Counted from the first letter of the stretch, positions 17,601-26,152 are shown. The stretch: DNA of 64,000 nt from Nocardiopsis_B sediminis (GCF_042650565.1 NZ_JBHSBH010000003.1:372001-436000), one strand, 5' to 3'. Notes: generated by a model from the sequence alone, not told the origin. Made by a program: numbers and translations.

Positions 17601-17927
17601 GAGCCCACGCGCTCGGGGCTGCTCGCCTACGAGCTGCCCGCCTCGGGCGGCCGGCTGGAGCTGGCGCGCGGCGACGCCGTGCGCGGCGTGTGGCTGGCCG
17701 CGCAGGGCACGCTGCTGGCCCTGACCGTCATCATGGCGCTGCCCGGTGTGCGCACCGAGGAGGACATCCGCGAGCAGGAGGCGCAGCCGGTGCCCCGGCC
17801 GAGGGGGCCGCGCGGGATCGCCGCGCGGCTGCGCTCCACCGGTGAGCGCGCGATCCGCAACGGACCCACCCGGCACGGCCGCCGCACCCGCGGCTCCCGG
17901 CGCAAGAGGATGTGGAAGAAGCCGTGA
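14688..17927 (+). CDS. GT2 glycosyltransferase fused to a large membrane domain
   Basis: 1079-aa membrane protein probably building or exporting a cell-envelope glycan. Residues about 5-260 are a family 2 glycosyltransferase: AVVVTHDGARWLPETL, the DTGSRDRSGE nucleotide-binding segment, and IHDDCTPD with the metal-binding DD. FRDDIDFCWR is the acceptor-side acidic motif. About 12 helices follow (about 300-770), then an extracytoplasmic Gly/Asp-rich region, a final helix near 1010 and a basic tail. Start GTG 14688 is chosen because the homologous fold begins right after it; GTG 14628 would add 20 proline-rich residues. It overlaps the DUF5719 gene by four bases (GTGA). Sugar and acceptor are unknown. 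Confidence 0.88.
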   Translation: MLPLDTARHIVTAVVVTHDGARWLPETLEAVREQSRPVQRVIGVDTGSRDRSGEILAEFIAPDAITTLPRTTGFGDSVRAGLDLPRARAAFPGAAPGAIEWIWLIHDDCTPDPDALHHLLLAADDDPRAVVLGPKLRDWFDRRLLIEAGVTIDGAGRRETGLEPREFDHGQHDGARQVLAVSSAGMLVRRDIWDELDGFDRGLPIFRDDIDFCWRVGGAGHRVRLVTDAVAYHAEAAARRRRRISAASDHPRRLDRRNAMYVLLANLPFGGMVASYARNSVASFLRVLMYIVAKQPANAFDEAVAITSVYVMPVRLMRARFRRRRDRRRTYSAIRPFMAHGVAMRQFTDMAANVLSGSSRALDTPGRHQAVLVAPRSEEDDPLRDDQTLLRRALNQPGVLLVVALTAITLIAERSLLFGDGLAGGALAPVRGGVGDLWDLYLAGHPDTGAGSGGAAPPYVALLALLSTLTFGEPWLAVTIILLGCVPLAGFTAYLLARRVLHFRPAQLWMAGSYALLPMATGAVAQGRLGTALVHALLPVLGILLTRLLVLPPRQSRRSAWALALFLAIGTAFVPLLWLLALVTGALVAAAFGHVGRRLYISVGIALGVPLLLLLPWSAQLFVHPSMWLLEAGLHRPELSAPAPSAEELLMLSPGGPGGPPVWVTGGFIAAALCALLLLRRRMLVAVGWSTALFGILVAIVMSRIVVEPYFGGPAAPAWPGVALAFAATAMLLSAATTAQSFGLMWSLGGARRAFAAGAAALALTTPLAAAGVWMWEGADGPLSGDAPPSVPAFLTDISDDGTGARALVVSPVDDGTVRYSVLRGSEPRIGEEQVPVDPAVGAGLDRTVAGLVGGRGGDEAGTLAGYGIGYVLVPRPETGTESDVTIVDTFDGVPGLSRALLTSEFALWRLDEPAGRLRITGGGDAPVVLAAPAGEGTADIPAGGDGRTLVLAEPAASGWTATLDGTELTAEPTRSGLLAYELPASGGRLELARGDAVRGVWLAAQGTLLALTVIMALPGVRTEEDIREQEAQPVPRPRGPRGIAARLRSTGERAIRNGPTRHGRRTRGSRRKRMWKKP

Positions 17928-19360
17928 AGCTCATCGTCGAAAGCCGCTTCGCCCTGCTGGGGCTGGTCATGGTCGCGCTCACCGCGCTGTTCGGGGTCGC
18001 CTTCGTGACCGGCGCAGTGGGGGCCGAGCCCGGCGCCGCCGGGCGCGAGCCCGTCGTGTCGGAGGTGGCCTCCGCCCTGCGGGTGTGCCCGCCGCCGCAG
18101 GGCGGCGGACGCGAGAGCGAGCTCGTCGCCTTCGCCACCGGCGGCGACGGCGAGGGCACGCTGACCGCAACGGAGAACAGCGAGGGCGCCACCGACCTGG
18201 GGGCGTCGGACACACCCGGCCGGCCGCTGGCCCTCGACACCGGCGACGCCGACCGCCACACCGTGGTCCGGGCCGAGGGGGCCTTCGCGGCCGGGCTGGA
18301 CGTCGCCCAGACCACGATCGGCGCCGACGACGACTACGCCACCGCGGTGCGCTGCGCCGAACCGGGCATCAGCACCTGGTACGCCGCACCGGGCGGCGAC
18401 GAACTCGACGGGCTGCGGCTGCTGCTGGCCAACGTCGACGACCACGCCGCCACCGTCAACGTCGACCTCTACGCCACCGACGGCCCGGCGTACTCCAACG
18501 ACACCCGCGGGATCTCCGTGGGCGCCCACGACGAGGCCGAGGTCGACCTCGGCGAGCTGATCGCGTCGACCGGCGCCGTCGCCGTGCACGTGCGCACCGG
18601 CTCCGGGCGGATCGCGTCGTCGCTGTTCGCCGAGCGCACCGACGAGGGCGCCGACTGGGTGCCGCCCACCGCCGCCCCCGCGCAGCGCCACGTCATCGCG
18701 GGCGTGCCCGCGGGCAGCGGCGAGCGGACCCTCATCGTCGCGGCCCCGGGCGACGATCCGGCCACGGCGACGCTGCGGGTGCTGACCCCCGGCGGCGAGG
18801 CCGAGGGCGAGTCCGTGGCCGAGCTGAGCGTCCCGCCCGCGGCGTCGGCGACCCGCGCCGTGCAGGACGCGCTGGGCGAAGAGGCGGGCACGATCGTGGT
18901 CGAAGCCGACCGGCCGGTGGTGGTCGGGGCGGCGATGGACCGCGCAAACGGCTCCGACACCGCCTACGCCGCCGCCGTTGACCCGCTCACCGGGCCGCTG
19001 GACCGCACGGGGGTCGTGCCGGGCCCGCCCGCGGGAACCGGCGCGGACCTGGTGCTGGGCGCCGCCGGGGACGCGGTCGATGCCGTGGTCACCCCGTATG
19101 CGGCCAACGGCAGGGCGGGCGAGCCGGTGGGTGTCGAGATCGAGGCCGGGCACACCGTTGTGCCGGAGCTGGGGGCGGCCGGGAACGCCGCCGCGCTGGT
19201 GGTCGAGGCCCGCGAGGGATCCGGGCCGGTTCACGCGGGCTACGTGCTGACCCAGGGCTCGGGCGGCGGGCGCGCCACGGCCGCCCTGCCGGTGCCGCCG
19301 GCCCCGGCGCAGATCCTGCTCCCGCACGTGGACGACAGCCTCACGAGCGTGGTGCGGTGA
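17924..19360 (+). CDS. DUF5719 family secreted/anchored protein
   Basis: 478 aa: one N-terminal helix (about 8-32) that acts as signal or anchor, then an all-beta-looking, Ala/Gly/Thr-rich extracytoplasmic part with repeated short strands and few Lys. This matches DUF5719, a family found directly after the large GT2 glycosyltransferase in many actinomycetes. GTG 17924 overlaps the glycosyltransferase stop (GTGA), and GGAAGAA lies four bases before it. It is presumably an envelope partner of that enzyme; its biochemical role is unknown. Confidence 0.85.
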   Translation: MKLIVESRFALLGLVMVALTALFGVAFVTGAVGAEPGAAGREPVVSEVASALRVCPPPQGGGRESELVAFATGGDGEGTLTATENSEGATDLGASDTPGRPLALDTGDADRHTVVRAEGAFAAGLDVAQTTIGADDDYATAVRCAEPGISTWYAAPGGDELDGLRLLLANVDDHAATVNVDLYATDGPAYSNDTRGISVGAHDEAEVDLGELIASTGAVAVHVRTGSGRIASSLFAERTDEGADWVPPTAAPAQRHVIAGVPAGSGERTLIVAAPGDDPATATLRVLTPGGEAEGESVAELSVPPAASATRAVQDALGEEAGTIVVEADRPVVVGAAMDRANGSDTAYAAAVDPLTGPLDRTGVVPGPPAGTGADLVLGAAGDAVDAVVTPYAANGRAGEPVGVEIEAGHTVVPELGAAGNAAALVVEAREGSGPVHAGYVLTQGSGGGRATAALPVPPAPAQILLPHVDDSLTSVVR

Positions 19361-19386
19361 GCCCGGCCCGGGGGCCGGGCGCGGCC

Positions 19387-19812
19387 TCAGGTTTCGGGGT
19401 CGACGGTCTCGGGCTCCAGGCCCAGCAGGTTGGCGACCTCTTCGACCACGGTGTCGTACACCAGTAGGGCCATCTCCTCGGGGTCCTTGGTGCGGATCTC
19501 CACGGGTCTGCGGTAGACGATGATCCGCGCCTGCCCGGCGCCCGCGGACTCCAGGCGGGAGAACGGGATGCCGTCGTCGGCGGTCACCCCGGCGGGGACC
19601 CGGGGGACGTCCTCGACCAGGAATTCGACATTGGCGAGCTCGCGCGCCCAGACCCGCTCCAGGCGCTCGACGGCGTCGAGCACGAGGTCGTCGAAGATCT
19701 GAGCCCGGCTGCGGGCAATGGGAACCTCAGGCGGCGCCAGGGGGCCGCGGAGGCCCCGGCCCCGGCGGTCTCGACGTCGAACTCGATCGGCTTGAGCCCT
19801 GTTAAAGTGCAC
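19387..19812 (-). CDS. Zincin-like metallopeptidase-family protein
   Basis: Member of the small actinobacterial 'metallopeptidase family' that lies beside DUF3499 (like Rv3259). 141 aa with RRDRRGRGLRGPLAPPEVP at the N-terminus, FDDLVLDAVERLER (about 39-52) and a C-terminal helix LVYDTVVEEVANLLG. In classical zincins this helix carries HExxH; here no such motif is present, so catalytic activity is doubtful. GTG 19812 is preferred because AAGGG lies eight bases upstream; GTG 19821 would overlap that site. Divergent from DUF3499. Confidence 0.85.
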   Translation of the reverse strand: MHFNRAQADRVRRRDRRGRGLRGPLAPPEVPIARSRAQIFDDLVLDAVERLERVWARELANVEFLVEDVPRVPAGVTADDGIPFSRLESAGAGQARIIVYRRPVEIRTKDPEEMALLVYDTVVEEVANLLGLEPETVDPET

Positions 19813-19950
19813 TCGTCGCACCCTTCGAGACTATGCCATCCGCGGGTTTCGCGCAGCCCCGGCGCGAGGAACGGCCGAGCCGCCGCCACCGGGCGTGAGC
19901 GGACACATCGGGTCGATGCTGGCGCCGGGCCGGTGAAGGGCATAAAGTCA

Positions 19951-20355
19951 GTGCCCGTGAGCGTTGTCCGACGCTGCTCGCGTACCGCGTGCAGACAGCC
20001 AGCAGTCTTCACGCTCACCTATGTCTACGCCGATTCCACGGCGGTCCTGGGCCCCCTGGCGGCCTACGTCGAACCCCACTGCTACGACCTCTGCGCCATG
20101 CACGCCGAGCGCCTGACCGCGCCCCGCGGCTGGGAGGTCGTGCGGCTGCCCGCCGACAACACCGGCGGCGGCCCCGGCAGCGACGATCTCGAGGCGCTCG
20201 CCAACGCCGTGCGCGAGGCCGCCCGGCCGCCCGCCGTCGACCGCCCCGTGGGCCAAGGCGTCGAGACCCACCGGCGGGGCCATCTGCGGGTCGTCAAGTC
20301 CGAGCCCCCGCAGCGCGCCGACCGCCCCTCGGCCCGGCCGTCGCGCGACGCCTGA
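19951..20355 (+). CDS. DUF3499 family protein, probable zinc-binding
   Basis: Conserved actinobacterial protein of unknown function, about 134 aa. The core (about 5-70) includes RRCSRTACRQPAVFTLTYVY and EPHCYDLCAMHAERL: two Cys pairs (CSRTAC and CYDLC) that could form a zinc site. SERL/TAPRGWEVVRLP is the family hallmark, and the C-terminal 60 residues are variable and charged. Two in-frame GTGs (19951, 19957) are possible; the first has AAGGG at ten bases. It precedes manB, as in most actinomycetes. Confidence 0.88.
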   Translation: MPVSVVRRCSRTACRQPAVFTLTYVYADSTAVLGPLAAYVEPHCYDLCAMHAERLTAPRGWEVVRLPADNTGGGPGSDDLEALANAVREAARPPAVDRPVGQGVETHRRGHLRVVKSEPPQRADRPSARPSRDA

Positions 20356-20455
20356 ACCCCCGTGTTGCTAGTTTGGTCCTGCGCGGGCGGCGACCTGCCG
20401 TGCCCCCATCCCGCCGGCCCGCCGGTCCCGACCCCGAACCGATCCGGAGCAGCTT

Positions 20456-21835
20456 GTGGGTGACCTCGGTCAGATCTTCAAGGCCTACGACATCCGGGGG
20501 GTGGTCCCCGAGACCCTCGACCCCGGCATCGCCCGCGCCATCGGCGCCGCCTTCGCCCGGGTCGCCGGGGCGGCGCCCGAGGGCCCCGGAAAGATCGTCG
20601 TCGCCCACGACATGCGCCCCTCCTCGCCGGAGCTGACCGCGGCCTTCGCCGACGGAGCCGCCGCGCAGGGGGTCGACGTCGTCCTGGCCGGGCTGGGCTC
20701 CACCGATCTGCTCTACTTCGCCTCGGGCACGCTCGGCCTGCCCGGTGCGATGTTCACCGCCAGCCACAACCCCGCCCAGTACAACGGCATCAAGATGTGC
20801 CGCGACGGCGCCGCCCCCATCAGCGCCGACACCGGGCTCGACGACATCCGCCGCCTCGCCGAGGAGGGCGTGCCCGGCCACGACGGCCCCCGCGGCACCA
20901 TCACGGAGCAGGACCTGCTCGCCGCCTACGCCGCGCACCTGCGGTCCCTGGTCGACCTGTCCGGCATCCGCCCGCTGACCGCCGTGGTCGACGCCGGCAA
21001 CGGCATGGGCGGCTACACCGTGCCCGCGGTCCTGGGCGACACGCTGCTCGACGCGCTGCCGCTGGAGGTCGTGCCGCTCTTCTTCGAGCTCGACGGCACC
21101 TTCCCCAACCACCCCGCCAACCCCCTCGACCCCGACAACCTCGTGGACCTCCAGGCCAAGGTCCGCGAGACCGGGGCCGACATCGGGCTGGCCTTCGACG
21201 GCGACGCCGACCGCTGCTTCGTCGTCGACGAGCGCGGCGAGCCCGTGCCGCCCTCGGCCATCACCGCCCTGGTCGCGGTGCAGGAGCTGGCCAAGGAGCC
21301 CGGCGCCGCCATCATCCACAACCTCATCACCTCCACCGCGGTCCCCGAGATCGTCCGCGAGCACGGCGGCCGCCCGCTGCGCACGCGGGTGGGCCACTCC
21401 TTCATCAAGGCGTCCATGGCCGAGACCGGGGCGATCTTCGGCGGCGAGCACTCCGCCCACTACTACTTCCGCGATTTCTGGCGGGCCGACACCGGGATGC
21501 TCGCGGCGATGCACGTCCTGGCGGTCCTGGGCGGCGACCCGCGCCCGCTGTCGGAGATCACCGCCGAGTACACGCGCTACGCAGCCTCGGGCGAGATCAA
21601 CTCCGAGGTCGCCGACCAGGCGGGCCGCGCGGCGGCCGTCGAGGCCGCCTACGCCCCGCTCGACGGCGTCACCGTCGACCACCTCGACGGCCTGACCGTG
21701 TCCTTCGCCGACGGCGGATGGTTCAATCTGAGGGCGTCCAACACCGAGCCCCTGCTCCGGCTCAACGTCGAGGCCCCCGACACCGCCACCATGGCCCGGC
21801 TCCGCGACGACGTCCTCGCCATCGTCCGCGCCTGA
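20456..21835 (+). CDS. manB: Phosphomannomutase / phosphoglucomutase ManB
   Basis: Interconverts mannose-6-phosphate and mannose-1-phosphate, feeding GDP-mannose for mannosylated glycans and lipids. The 459-aa protein has the four-domain mutase layout: phosphoserine loop TASHNP (S103), metal-binding loop DGDADR (248-253), sugar-binding GEHSAHYYFR (about 335) and phosphate-binding RASNTEPLLR near the C-terminus. Start GTG 20456. Forms a cluster with the Trm112-like and SIS genes; in other actinomycetes manA also lies here. Confidence 0.95.
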   Translation: MGDLGQIFKAYDIRGVVPETLDPGIARAIGAAFARVAGAAPEGPGKIVVAHDMRPSSPELTAAFADGAAAQGVDVVLAGLGSTDLLYFASGTLGLPGAMFTASHNPAQYNGIKMCRDGAAPISADTGLDDIRRLAEEGVPGHDGPRGTITEQDLLAAYAAHLRSLVDLSGIRPLTAVVDAGNGMGGYTVPAVLGDTLLDALPLEVVPLFFELDGTFPNHPANPLDPDNLVDLQAKVRETGADIGLAFDGDADRCFVVDERGEPVPPSAITALVAVQELAKEPGAAIIHNLITSTAVPEIVREHGGRPLRTRVGHSFIKASMAETGAIFGGEHSAHYYFRDFWRADTGMLAAMHVLAVLGGDPRPLSEITAEYTRYAASGEINSEVADQAGRAAAVEAAYAPLDGVTVDHLDGLTVSFADGGWFNLRASNTEPLLRLNVEAPDTATMARLRDDVLAIVRA

Positions 21836-21888
21836 CCACACCCGCCCCACCGCACCCCACCGCACCACCGAGACGTGAAGAGACCAAC

Positions 21889-22065
21889 ATGAGCGCGAAG
21901 ATCGACGACTGGCTGCTGGAGATCCTGGCCTGCCCCAAGAGCAAGGCCCCTCTGCGGCTCGACGAAGAGGCCGGCGAGCTGGTCTGCGACGAGAGCGGCC
22001 TGGCCTACCCCATCCGCGACGGCATCCCCGTCCTGCTCGTCGACGAGGCCCGGTCCATCGCCTGA
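21889..22065 (+). CDS. Trm112-like small zinc-ribbon protein
   Basis: 58-aa protein of the Trm112/UPF0434 family: DDWLLEILACPKSKAPL, then EAGELVCDESGLAYPIRDGIPVLL. It keeps the first CP knuckle Cys (C15) and one later Cys (C33) rather than four. Relatives are small partners of methyltransferases; here the conserved place between manB and the SIS isomerase suggests a link to sugar-phosphate metabolism instead. ATG 21889; only 14 bases separate it from the next gene. Confidence 0.88.
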   Translation: MSAKIDDWLLEILACPKSKAPLRLDEEAGELVCDESGLAYPIRDGIPVLLVDEARSIA

Positions 22066-22079
22066 TCGCGAGGACCGCC

Positions 22080-23197
22080 ATGGCCCTGCCGTTCGACGAG
22101 AGCCGGCTCGACACCCCGGGTGCGGGCGCCGGCCTGCTGCGTGCCGCCGCATCGGCGGCCGCGCGCGTGCGGTCGGCGCATTCGGCCGCCCGCGAGGCCG
22201 ACCTGCGCACCCTGGCCGACGACGGCCGGCCCCGCTCCATCGTCGTCGTGGGCTCGGGCGCCGCGGCGTTCGCCGGTGACGTCCTCGACGCCGTCCTGGG
22301 CACCGGCTGCCCCATCCCCATCACGACCGCGCGCGAGGACCGGCTGCCCGGGTGGGTGGCGGGCCACGACCTCGTGGTGGCGGTCGCGTCCACATCCGGC
22401 CACGCCGCCGACGGCACCGCGCGTACCGCGCGGGTGGCCGCCGAAGCGGTGCGCCGCGGCTGCCGGTTCCTGGCCGTCGGCCCCGCGGGCGGGCCGCTGG
22501 AACCCCTGGCCGACCAGGCGCGCGCCCCCCGCATCGCGCTCCCGGCCGCCGACGATCCCCTGGACCTGGCCTGGGGGCAGGCCACCGCCGTGCTCGCGGC
22601 GGCAGGCGCCGCCGGGCTGGCGGCGCCCTCGGATGCGGCGGTCGAGGCCGCGGCGGTGCGGCTGGAGGCGGTGGCCGGGCGCTGCCGGCCCGATGCGCCG
22701 GTGGGGGACAACCCCGCCAAGGACCTCGCCGCCGACCTTGCAGGGACGCTGCCGCTGGTGTGGGGGGCGACCCCGGTCACCGCGGCGGCCGCGCGCCACT
22801 TCGCCTCCCGTTGCGCGGCGATCGCCGGATATCCTGCCCTGTACGGTCGTCTGCCCGATGTGCTGCACGGCCCGATCGCGGTCGTCGGCGGACCCTTCGG
22901 CGGCAGCGAGCCCCGCTCCATCTTCGACGACCCGATCGAGGACGGCGGGACCCCGCTCCGGCTGGTCCTCATGCGCGACCCCGACGAGCCCCCGGAGGNN
23001 NNNNNNNNNNCGCCGACACCGAGGCCGCCGCCGATACCGCGCGGGCACACGGTGTCGCCGTGAGTGAGGCCGCGGCAGAGGAAGGGCACTCATGGGAACG
23101 CCTGGCCGGTTTGATCGCTCTAACGGATTACGTCACTGTGTACCTAGCCGTCGCGTATGGCGTTGAGCCGCTTACCCATACCCTGGTCGTGCGCTAG
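22080..23197 (+). CDS. SIS-domain phosphoglucose/phosphomannose isomerase-like protein, interrupted by an assembly gap
   Basis: Bifunctional PGI/PMI-type or regulatory SIS protein found next to manB in actinomycetes (like Rv3256c). The N-terminal part (22080-22998) reads through SIVVVGSGAAAFAGDVLDAV and KDLAADLAGTLPLVWG. The C-terminal part (23011-23197) continues in another frame with GHSWERLAGLIALTDYVTVYLAVAYGVEP, the family's typical end. Twelve Ns at 22999-23010 separate them. The frame would be restored if the true gap length is 1 modulo 3 (for example 10 or 13). I therefore read this as one intact gene with a sequencing gap rather than a pseudogene. Confidence 0.82.
22999..23010. other. 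Assembly gap of 12 Ns
   Basis: Unknown bases inside the SIS gene. The coding frame changes across it, so the real length differs from 12. Confidence 0.99.
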
Positions 23198-23229
23198 TCC
23201 CGCCCACGACCCCGTTCTGGAGGAGATCG

Positions 23230-24531
23230 ATGCCACCCGGTCCCGAGTCGCTGTCGCCGAGCGATCCCACCGCTTTCGGCAACTACAGCGTGGTCGGACG
23301 CCTGGGAAAGGGCGGCCAGGGCGTCGTCTACCTCGGTCGTGACAGCGACGGCGAGGAATACGCGATCAAGGTCCTCAACGACCAGTGGTCGCAGGACGAC
23401 GACCTGCGCAAGCGCTTCGAGAAGGAGGTCCGGGCGGCGCAGAAGGTCGCGTCGTTCTGCACCTCGGCGATCCACGAGGCCAACCTCGACCAGGACCCGC
23501 CCTACGTCGTCAGCGAGTACGTGCCCGGGCCCTCGCTGCAAGAGGCCGTCGCCACCAACGGCCCGCACAAGGGGGCCGCGCTCCAGCGGCTGGCGGTCTC
23601 CACCGCGACCGCGCTGGTGGCGATCCACCAGGCGGGCATCGTCCACCGCGACTTCAAGCCCGGCAACGTGCTGCTGGGGCCCGACGGCCCCCGCGTGATC
23701 GACTTCGGCATCGCCCGCGTGGTCGACGGCACCGCCACCATGACCAACTCGATCGTCGGCACCCCCTCCTACATGGCCCCCGAGCAGATCGAGGGCCAGG
23801 GGATCACCGACAAGGTCGACATCTTCGCGTGGGGCTGCGTCATGGCCTACGCGTCCACCGGCAACACCCCCTTCGGCTCCGACAGCGTGCCCGCGGTCGT
23901 GCACCGCGTCGTGAGCGCGCCGCCCAACCTCGAGGGGATGTCGGGGCCGCTGCTGACCATCGTGCAGCAGTGCCTGGACAAGGACCCCTCGCGGCGCCCC
24001 ACGGCGCAGTCGCTGCTGCTGCGGCTGCTCGGCCACGACGACACCTCCACCGGCCCCTCCACCGCCGAGGCCGTGCGCCAGGGCGAGCGGATCGCCGAGG
24101 CGGGCGCCCCCAGCGGCCCGCAGGCCCCGCACTACGGGCCCCCGGCCCCGAGCGGCCCTCAGGCCCCCTACCCCTACGGCCCGGGCGGAGCGATGAACCG
24201 CCCGCCCACAGGCCCGCAGCAGGGCGCGTTCCCGCCGCAACCCCCGATGGCCCCGCAGCCGCCGCGGCCCGGCCCCGCGCCCACCGGGGGCCACCCCGGC
24301 ATGGGCCCGCGCCCGCCCGTGGCGGGCCCCAACACCATGGGGCCGGCCACCATGGGGCCCAACTCGATGTACGGCGGCCCCGGTGTCCCGCAGCGGCCCC
24401 AGCCGATGCGGCCCGCCAAGCCGCCGGTCCAGGAGGACCCGCTGCTCGCCCAGGGCTGGCTGGTCCCGGCGGTGCTGATCGCCATCATCATCCTGCTGCT
24501 GCTGCTCGTCCTGGTCTCCTTGAGCAGCTGA
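23230..24531 (+). CDS. Tail-anchored Ser/Thr protein kinase
   Basis: Hanks-type kinase, 433 aa. The kinase domain (about 18-270) is complete: glycine loop GKGGQGVV (26-33), lysine K47, catalytic HRDFKPGN (D141) and DFG (158-160), and a GTPSYMAPEQ activation/P+1 loop. A Gly/Pro/Gln-rich linker (about 285-405) follows, then one C-terminal helix (about 409-430) ending in LSS. There is no extracellular sensor such as PASTA repeats, so it is a tail-anchored cytoplasmic kinase. ATG 23230 follows GGAGG. It is 32 bases after the SIS gene and convergent with the next gene. Confidence 0.93.
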   Translation: MPPGPESLSPSDPTAFGNYSVVGRLGKGGQGVVYLGRDSDGEEYAIKVLNDQWSQDDDLRKRFEKEVRAAQKVASFCTSAIHEANLDQDPPYVVSEYVPGPSLQEAVATNGPHKGAALQRLAVSTATALVAIHQAGIVHRDFKPGNVLLGPDGPRVIDFGIARVVDGTATMTNSIVGTPSYMAPEQIEGQGITDKVDIFAWGCVMAYASTGNTPFGSDSVPAVVHRVVSAPPNLEGMSGPLLTIVQQCLDKDPSRRPTAQSLLLRLLGHDDTSTGPSTAEAVRQGERIAEAGAPSGPQAPHYGPPAPSGPQAPYPYGPGGAMNRPPTGPQQGAFPPQPPMAPQPPRPGPAPTGGHPGMGPRPPVAGPNTMGPATMGPNSMYGGPGVPQRPQPMRPAKPPVQEDPLLAQGWLVPAVLIAIIILLLLLVLVSLSS

Positions 24532-24537
24532 CCCGCA

Positions 24538-25746
24538 TCAGGCCAGCGCGCTGGTCAGGTGGCCGATGGTGCGGGTCACCGCCTCGTCGACGAACGCCTC
24601 CACCTGCGGCCAGCGCTCGTCGGCGCAGTCGGTGGGGATGAGCGTCACGCAGTCGGTGCACGCCGGGTCGAGCACGTCGGCCGCTCCGGTGCCGGTCGTC
24701 AGCCACGCGTCGGCGGTCACCGCGAGCACGCCGGTGGGCGGCGTGCCCACGTCGTGCACGCTCACCAGCAGCCGCAGTACCCCGCCGGTCAGGTCCAGGT
24801 GCGCCGAGGACCACCAGCAGCCCGGCCCCGGGGTGAACAGCGCGCGGGCGGCCGCGGAGTCGCAGTGCTCGCGCGCGGAGCCGCCGCCGGTCGTGCCCGC
24901 GGTGACCTCGGCGCGCGCCCCCGGCTCCAGTTCGCGCAGGACCATGCTCAGGGAGTCGCACCGGTTGCGCAGGTGGTCCAGGATCCGCCGGTGCAGGGCG
25001 GTGGCCAGCGACAACGGGCCGGGCCGCACATCAGTGGGGCGCGCGGGGCGGCTGAGCTCGCAGCGCAGCGCCGCGGACTCCAGTTCGGCGAACATGTGCA
25101 CCGCCTGTGTCAGCGGGTCCTCGGCGGGCCCGAACGCCTCGGCCGCCCGCTGCGGCTCGGCCAGCCGGTGGTCGAGCGCCGGCGGCGGGTAGCCCGAGCG
25201 CATGAGCGACAGCGACGCCAGGGCCCACGGCAGCGGGCGCAGGCGGGGCTCGGGCCCGGCGGGCAGCGGGTGCTGGGGGGCCGAGGTGTGCTCGGCGCCG
25301 CGCAGCCCCTCGATACAGGTGGTGAAGGCGTGCGCGGCGCGGATGACGGGGTGGGTCTCCACGGCCGCCGCAGCGGCCAGGACCTCGCCGAAGCCCTCGG
25401 GGCGGGGGAGGGGCGGGTCGAGGTCGGGCAGCCGGCCGGCCAGGTCGTCCAGGTACTCGGGCGAGAGCCGCTGCCCGTCGCGCACCTCGGCGGCGACGGC
25501 GACGAGGGTGGCGGTGTCGGCCCAGCCGCCCGCGGGCTCGGCGCCGTGCCCGGCGGCGAGGTGCAGTTCCCGGACGTGGCGCCGCAGCAGCTCGTCGCGC
25601 GCTTCGTCGAGCCGGTCCGCGGCCTGATGCCGGCGCCGCGCGATCGCCACCTCCCGCAGCCGGCCGAGGTCGGCGAGCCGCCTCCGCACGGAATCGGGAA
25701 AACGGTCCAGGGCGAGATCACCACCGTGTCGGATGTCCACGGTCAT
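24538..25746 (-). CDS. Unrecognised 402-aa protein
   Basis: I do not recognise a family. Residues about 15-70 are charged and helical (Arg/Glu/Asp rich, like a short coiled coil); the middle is Pro/Ala-rich with several hydrophobic helices but no clear membrane segment. The last 120 residues look like an alpha/beta domain with strands GGVLRLLVSVHDVG and GVLAVTADAWL, and with three Cys in ACTDCVTLIPTDC. Start ATG 25746 (MTVDIRHGGD); the upstream frame is open but its composition is not protein-like. The stop lies six bases from the kinase stop. Confidence 0.7.
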   Translation of the reverse strand: MTVDIRHGGDLALDRFPDSVRRRLADLGRLREVAIARRRHQAADRLDEARDELLRRHVRELHLAAGHGAEPAGGWADTATLVAVAAEVRDGQRLSPEYLDDLAGRLPDLDPPLPRPEGFGEVLAAAAAVETHPVIRAAHAFTTCIEGLRGAEHTSAPQHPLPAGPEPRLRPLPWALASLSLMRSGYPPPALDHRLAEPQRAAEAFGPAEDPLTQAVHMFAELESAALRCELSRPARPTDVRPGPLSLATALHRRILDHLRNRCDSLSMVLRELEPGARAEVTAGTTGGGSAREHCDSAAARALFTPGPGCWWSSAHLDLTGGVLRLLVSVHDVGTPPTGVLAVTADAWLTTGTGAADVLDPACTDCVTLIPTDCADERWPQVEAFVDEAVTRTIGHLTSALA

Positions 25747-26152
25747 CACCGTGTCCAGCGGGAGTGCGGATAAAACCCGGCTCGGCCCGCTCCATTGCGG
25801 ATTGCCGGAAATCCGCGGAAGCGCGGGCCCATAGGGCCGGCGCGCGTTTGCGCAGGTGACATAGTCTGACAGGGGTCCCGGGCCGGCGGCCGCCGGGGCC
25901 GTGCGGTCCCGCTGCGGCGGATGCGGCCGCGAGCCCCTGGTCCCCGAGGGCGTGTCCCAGGGTTCAACCCCGGTACCCCTTCCCGTAACGCTGGTGGGGG
26001 AGCATGGCCCGGCGATGGCCGCGGTGCCGTTCCCCGTGCCCTCATGTGTGCCGTGCGGCGGTTCGCCGTTCCCGCTCCGCGGCCCGCACCGCGCGCGCCG
26101 CGCCCCGTTCGAAAAGCCCGGAAGTGAGGTGGCCGCCTCCGTGGAGTCCGCC
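25747..26152. other. Divergent intergenic region
   Basis: About 400 bases without a gene I would accept. CGGATT-6-AATCCG near 25790-25807 is a small inverted repeat. Both neighbours must be transcribed outward from here, but no convincing promoter pair stands out. Confidence 0.5.

Noticed and set aside
25955..25990. GGGTTCAACCCC looks like a tRNA T-arm
   Set aside because: No matching acceptor, D or anticodon stems can be drawn around it, and no CCA-like end follows.
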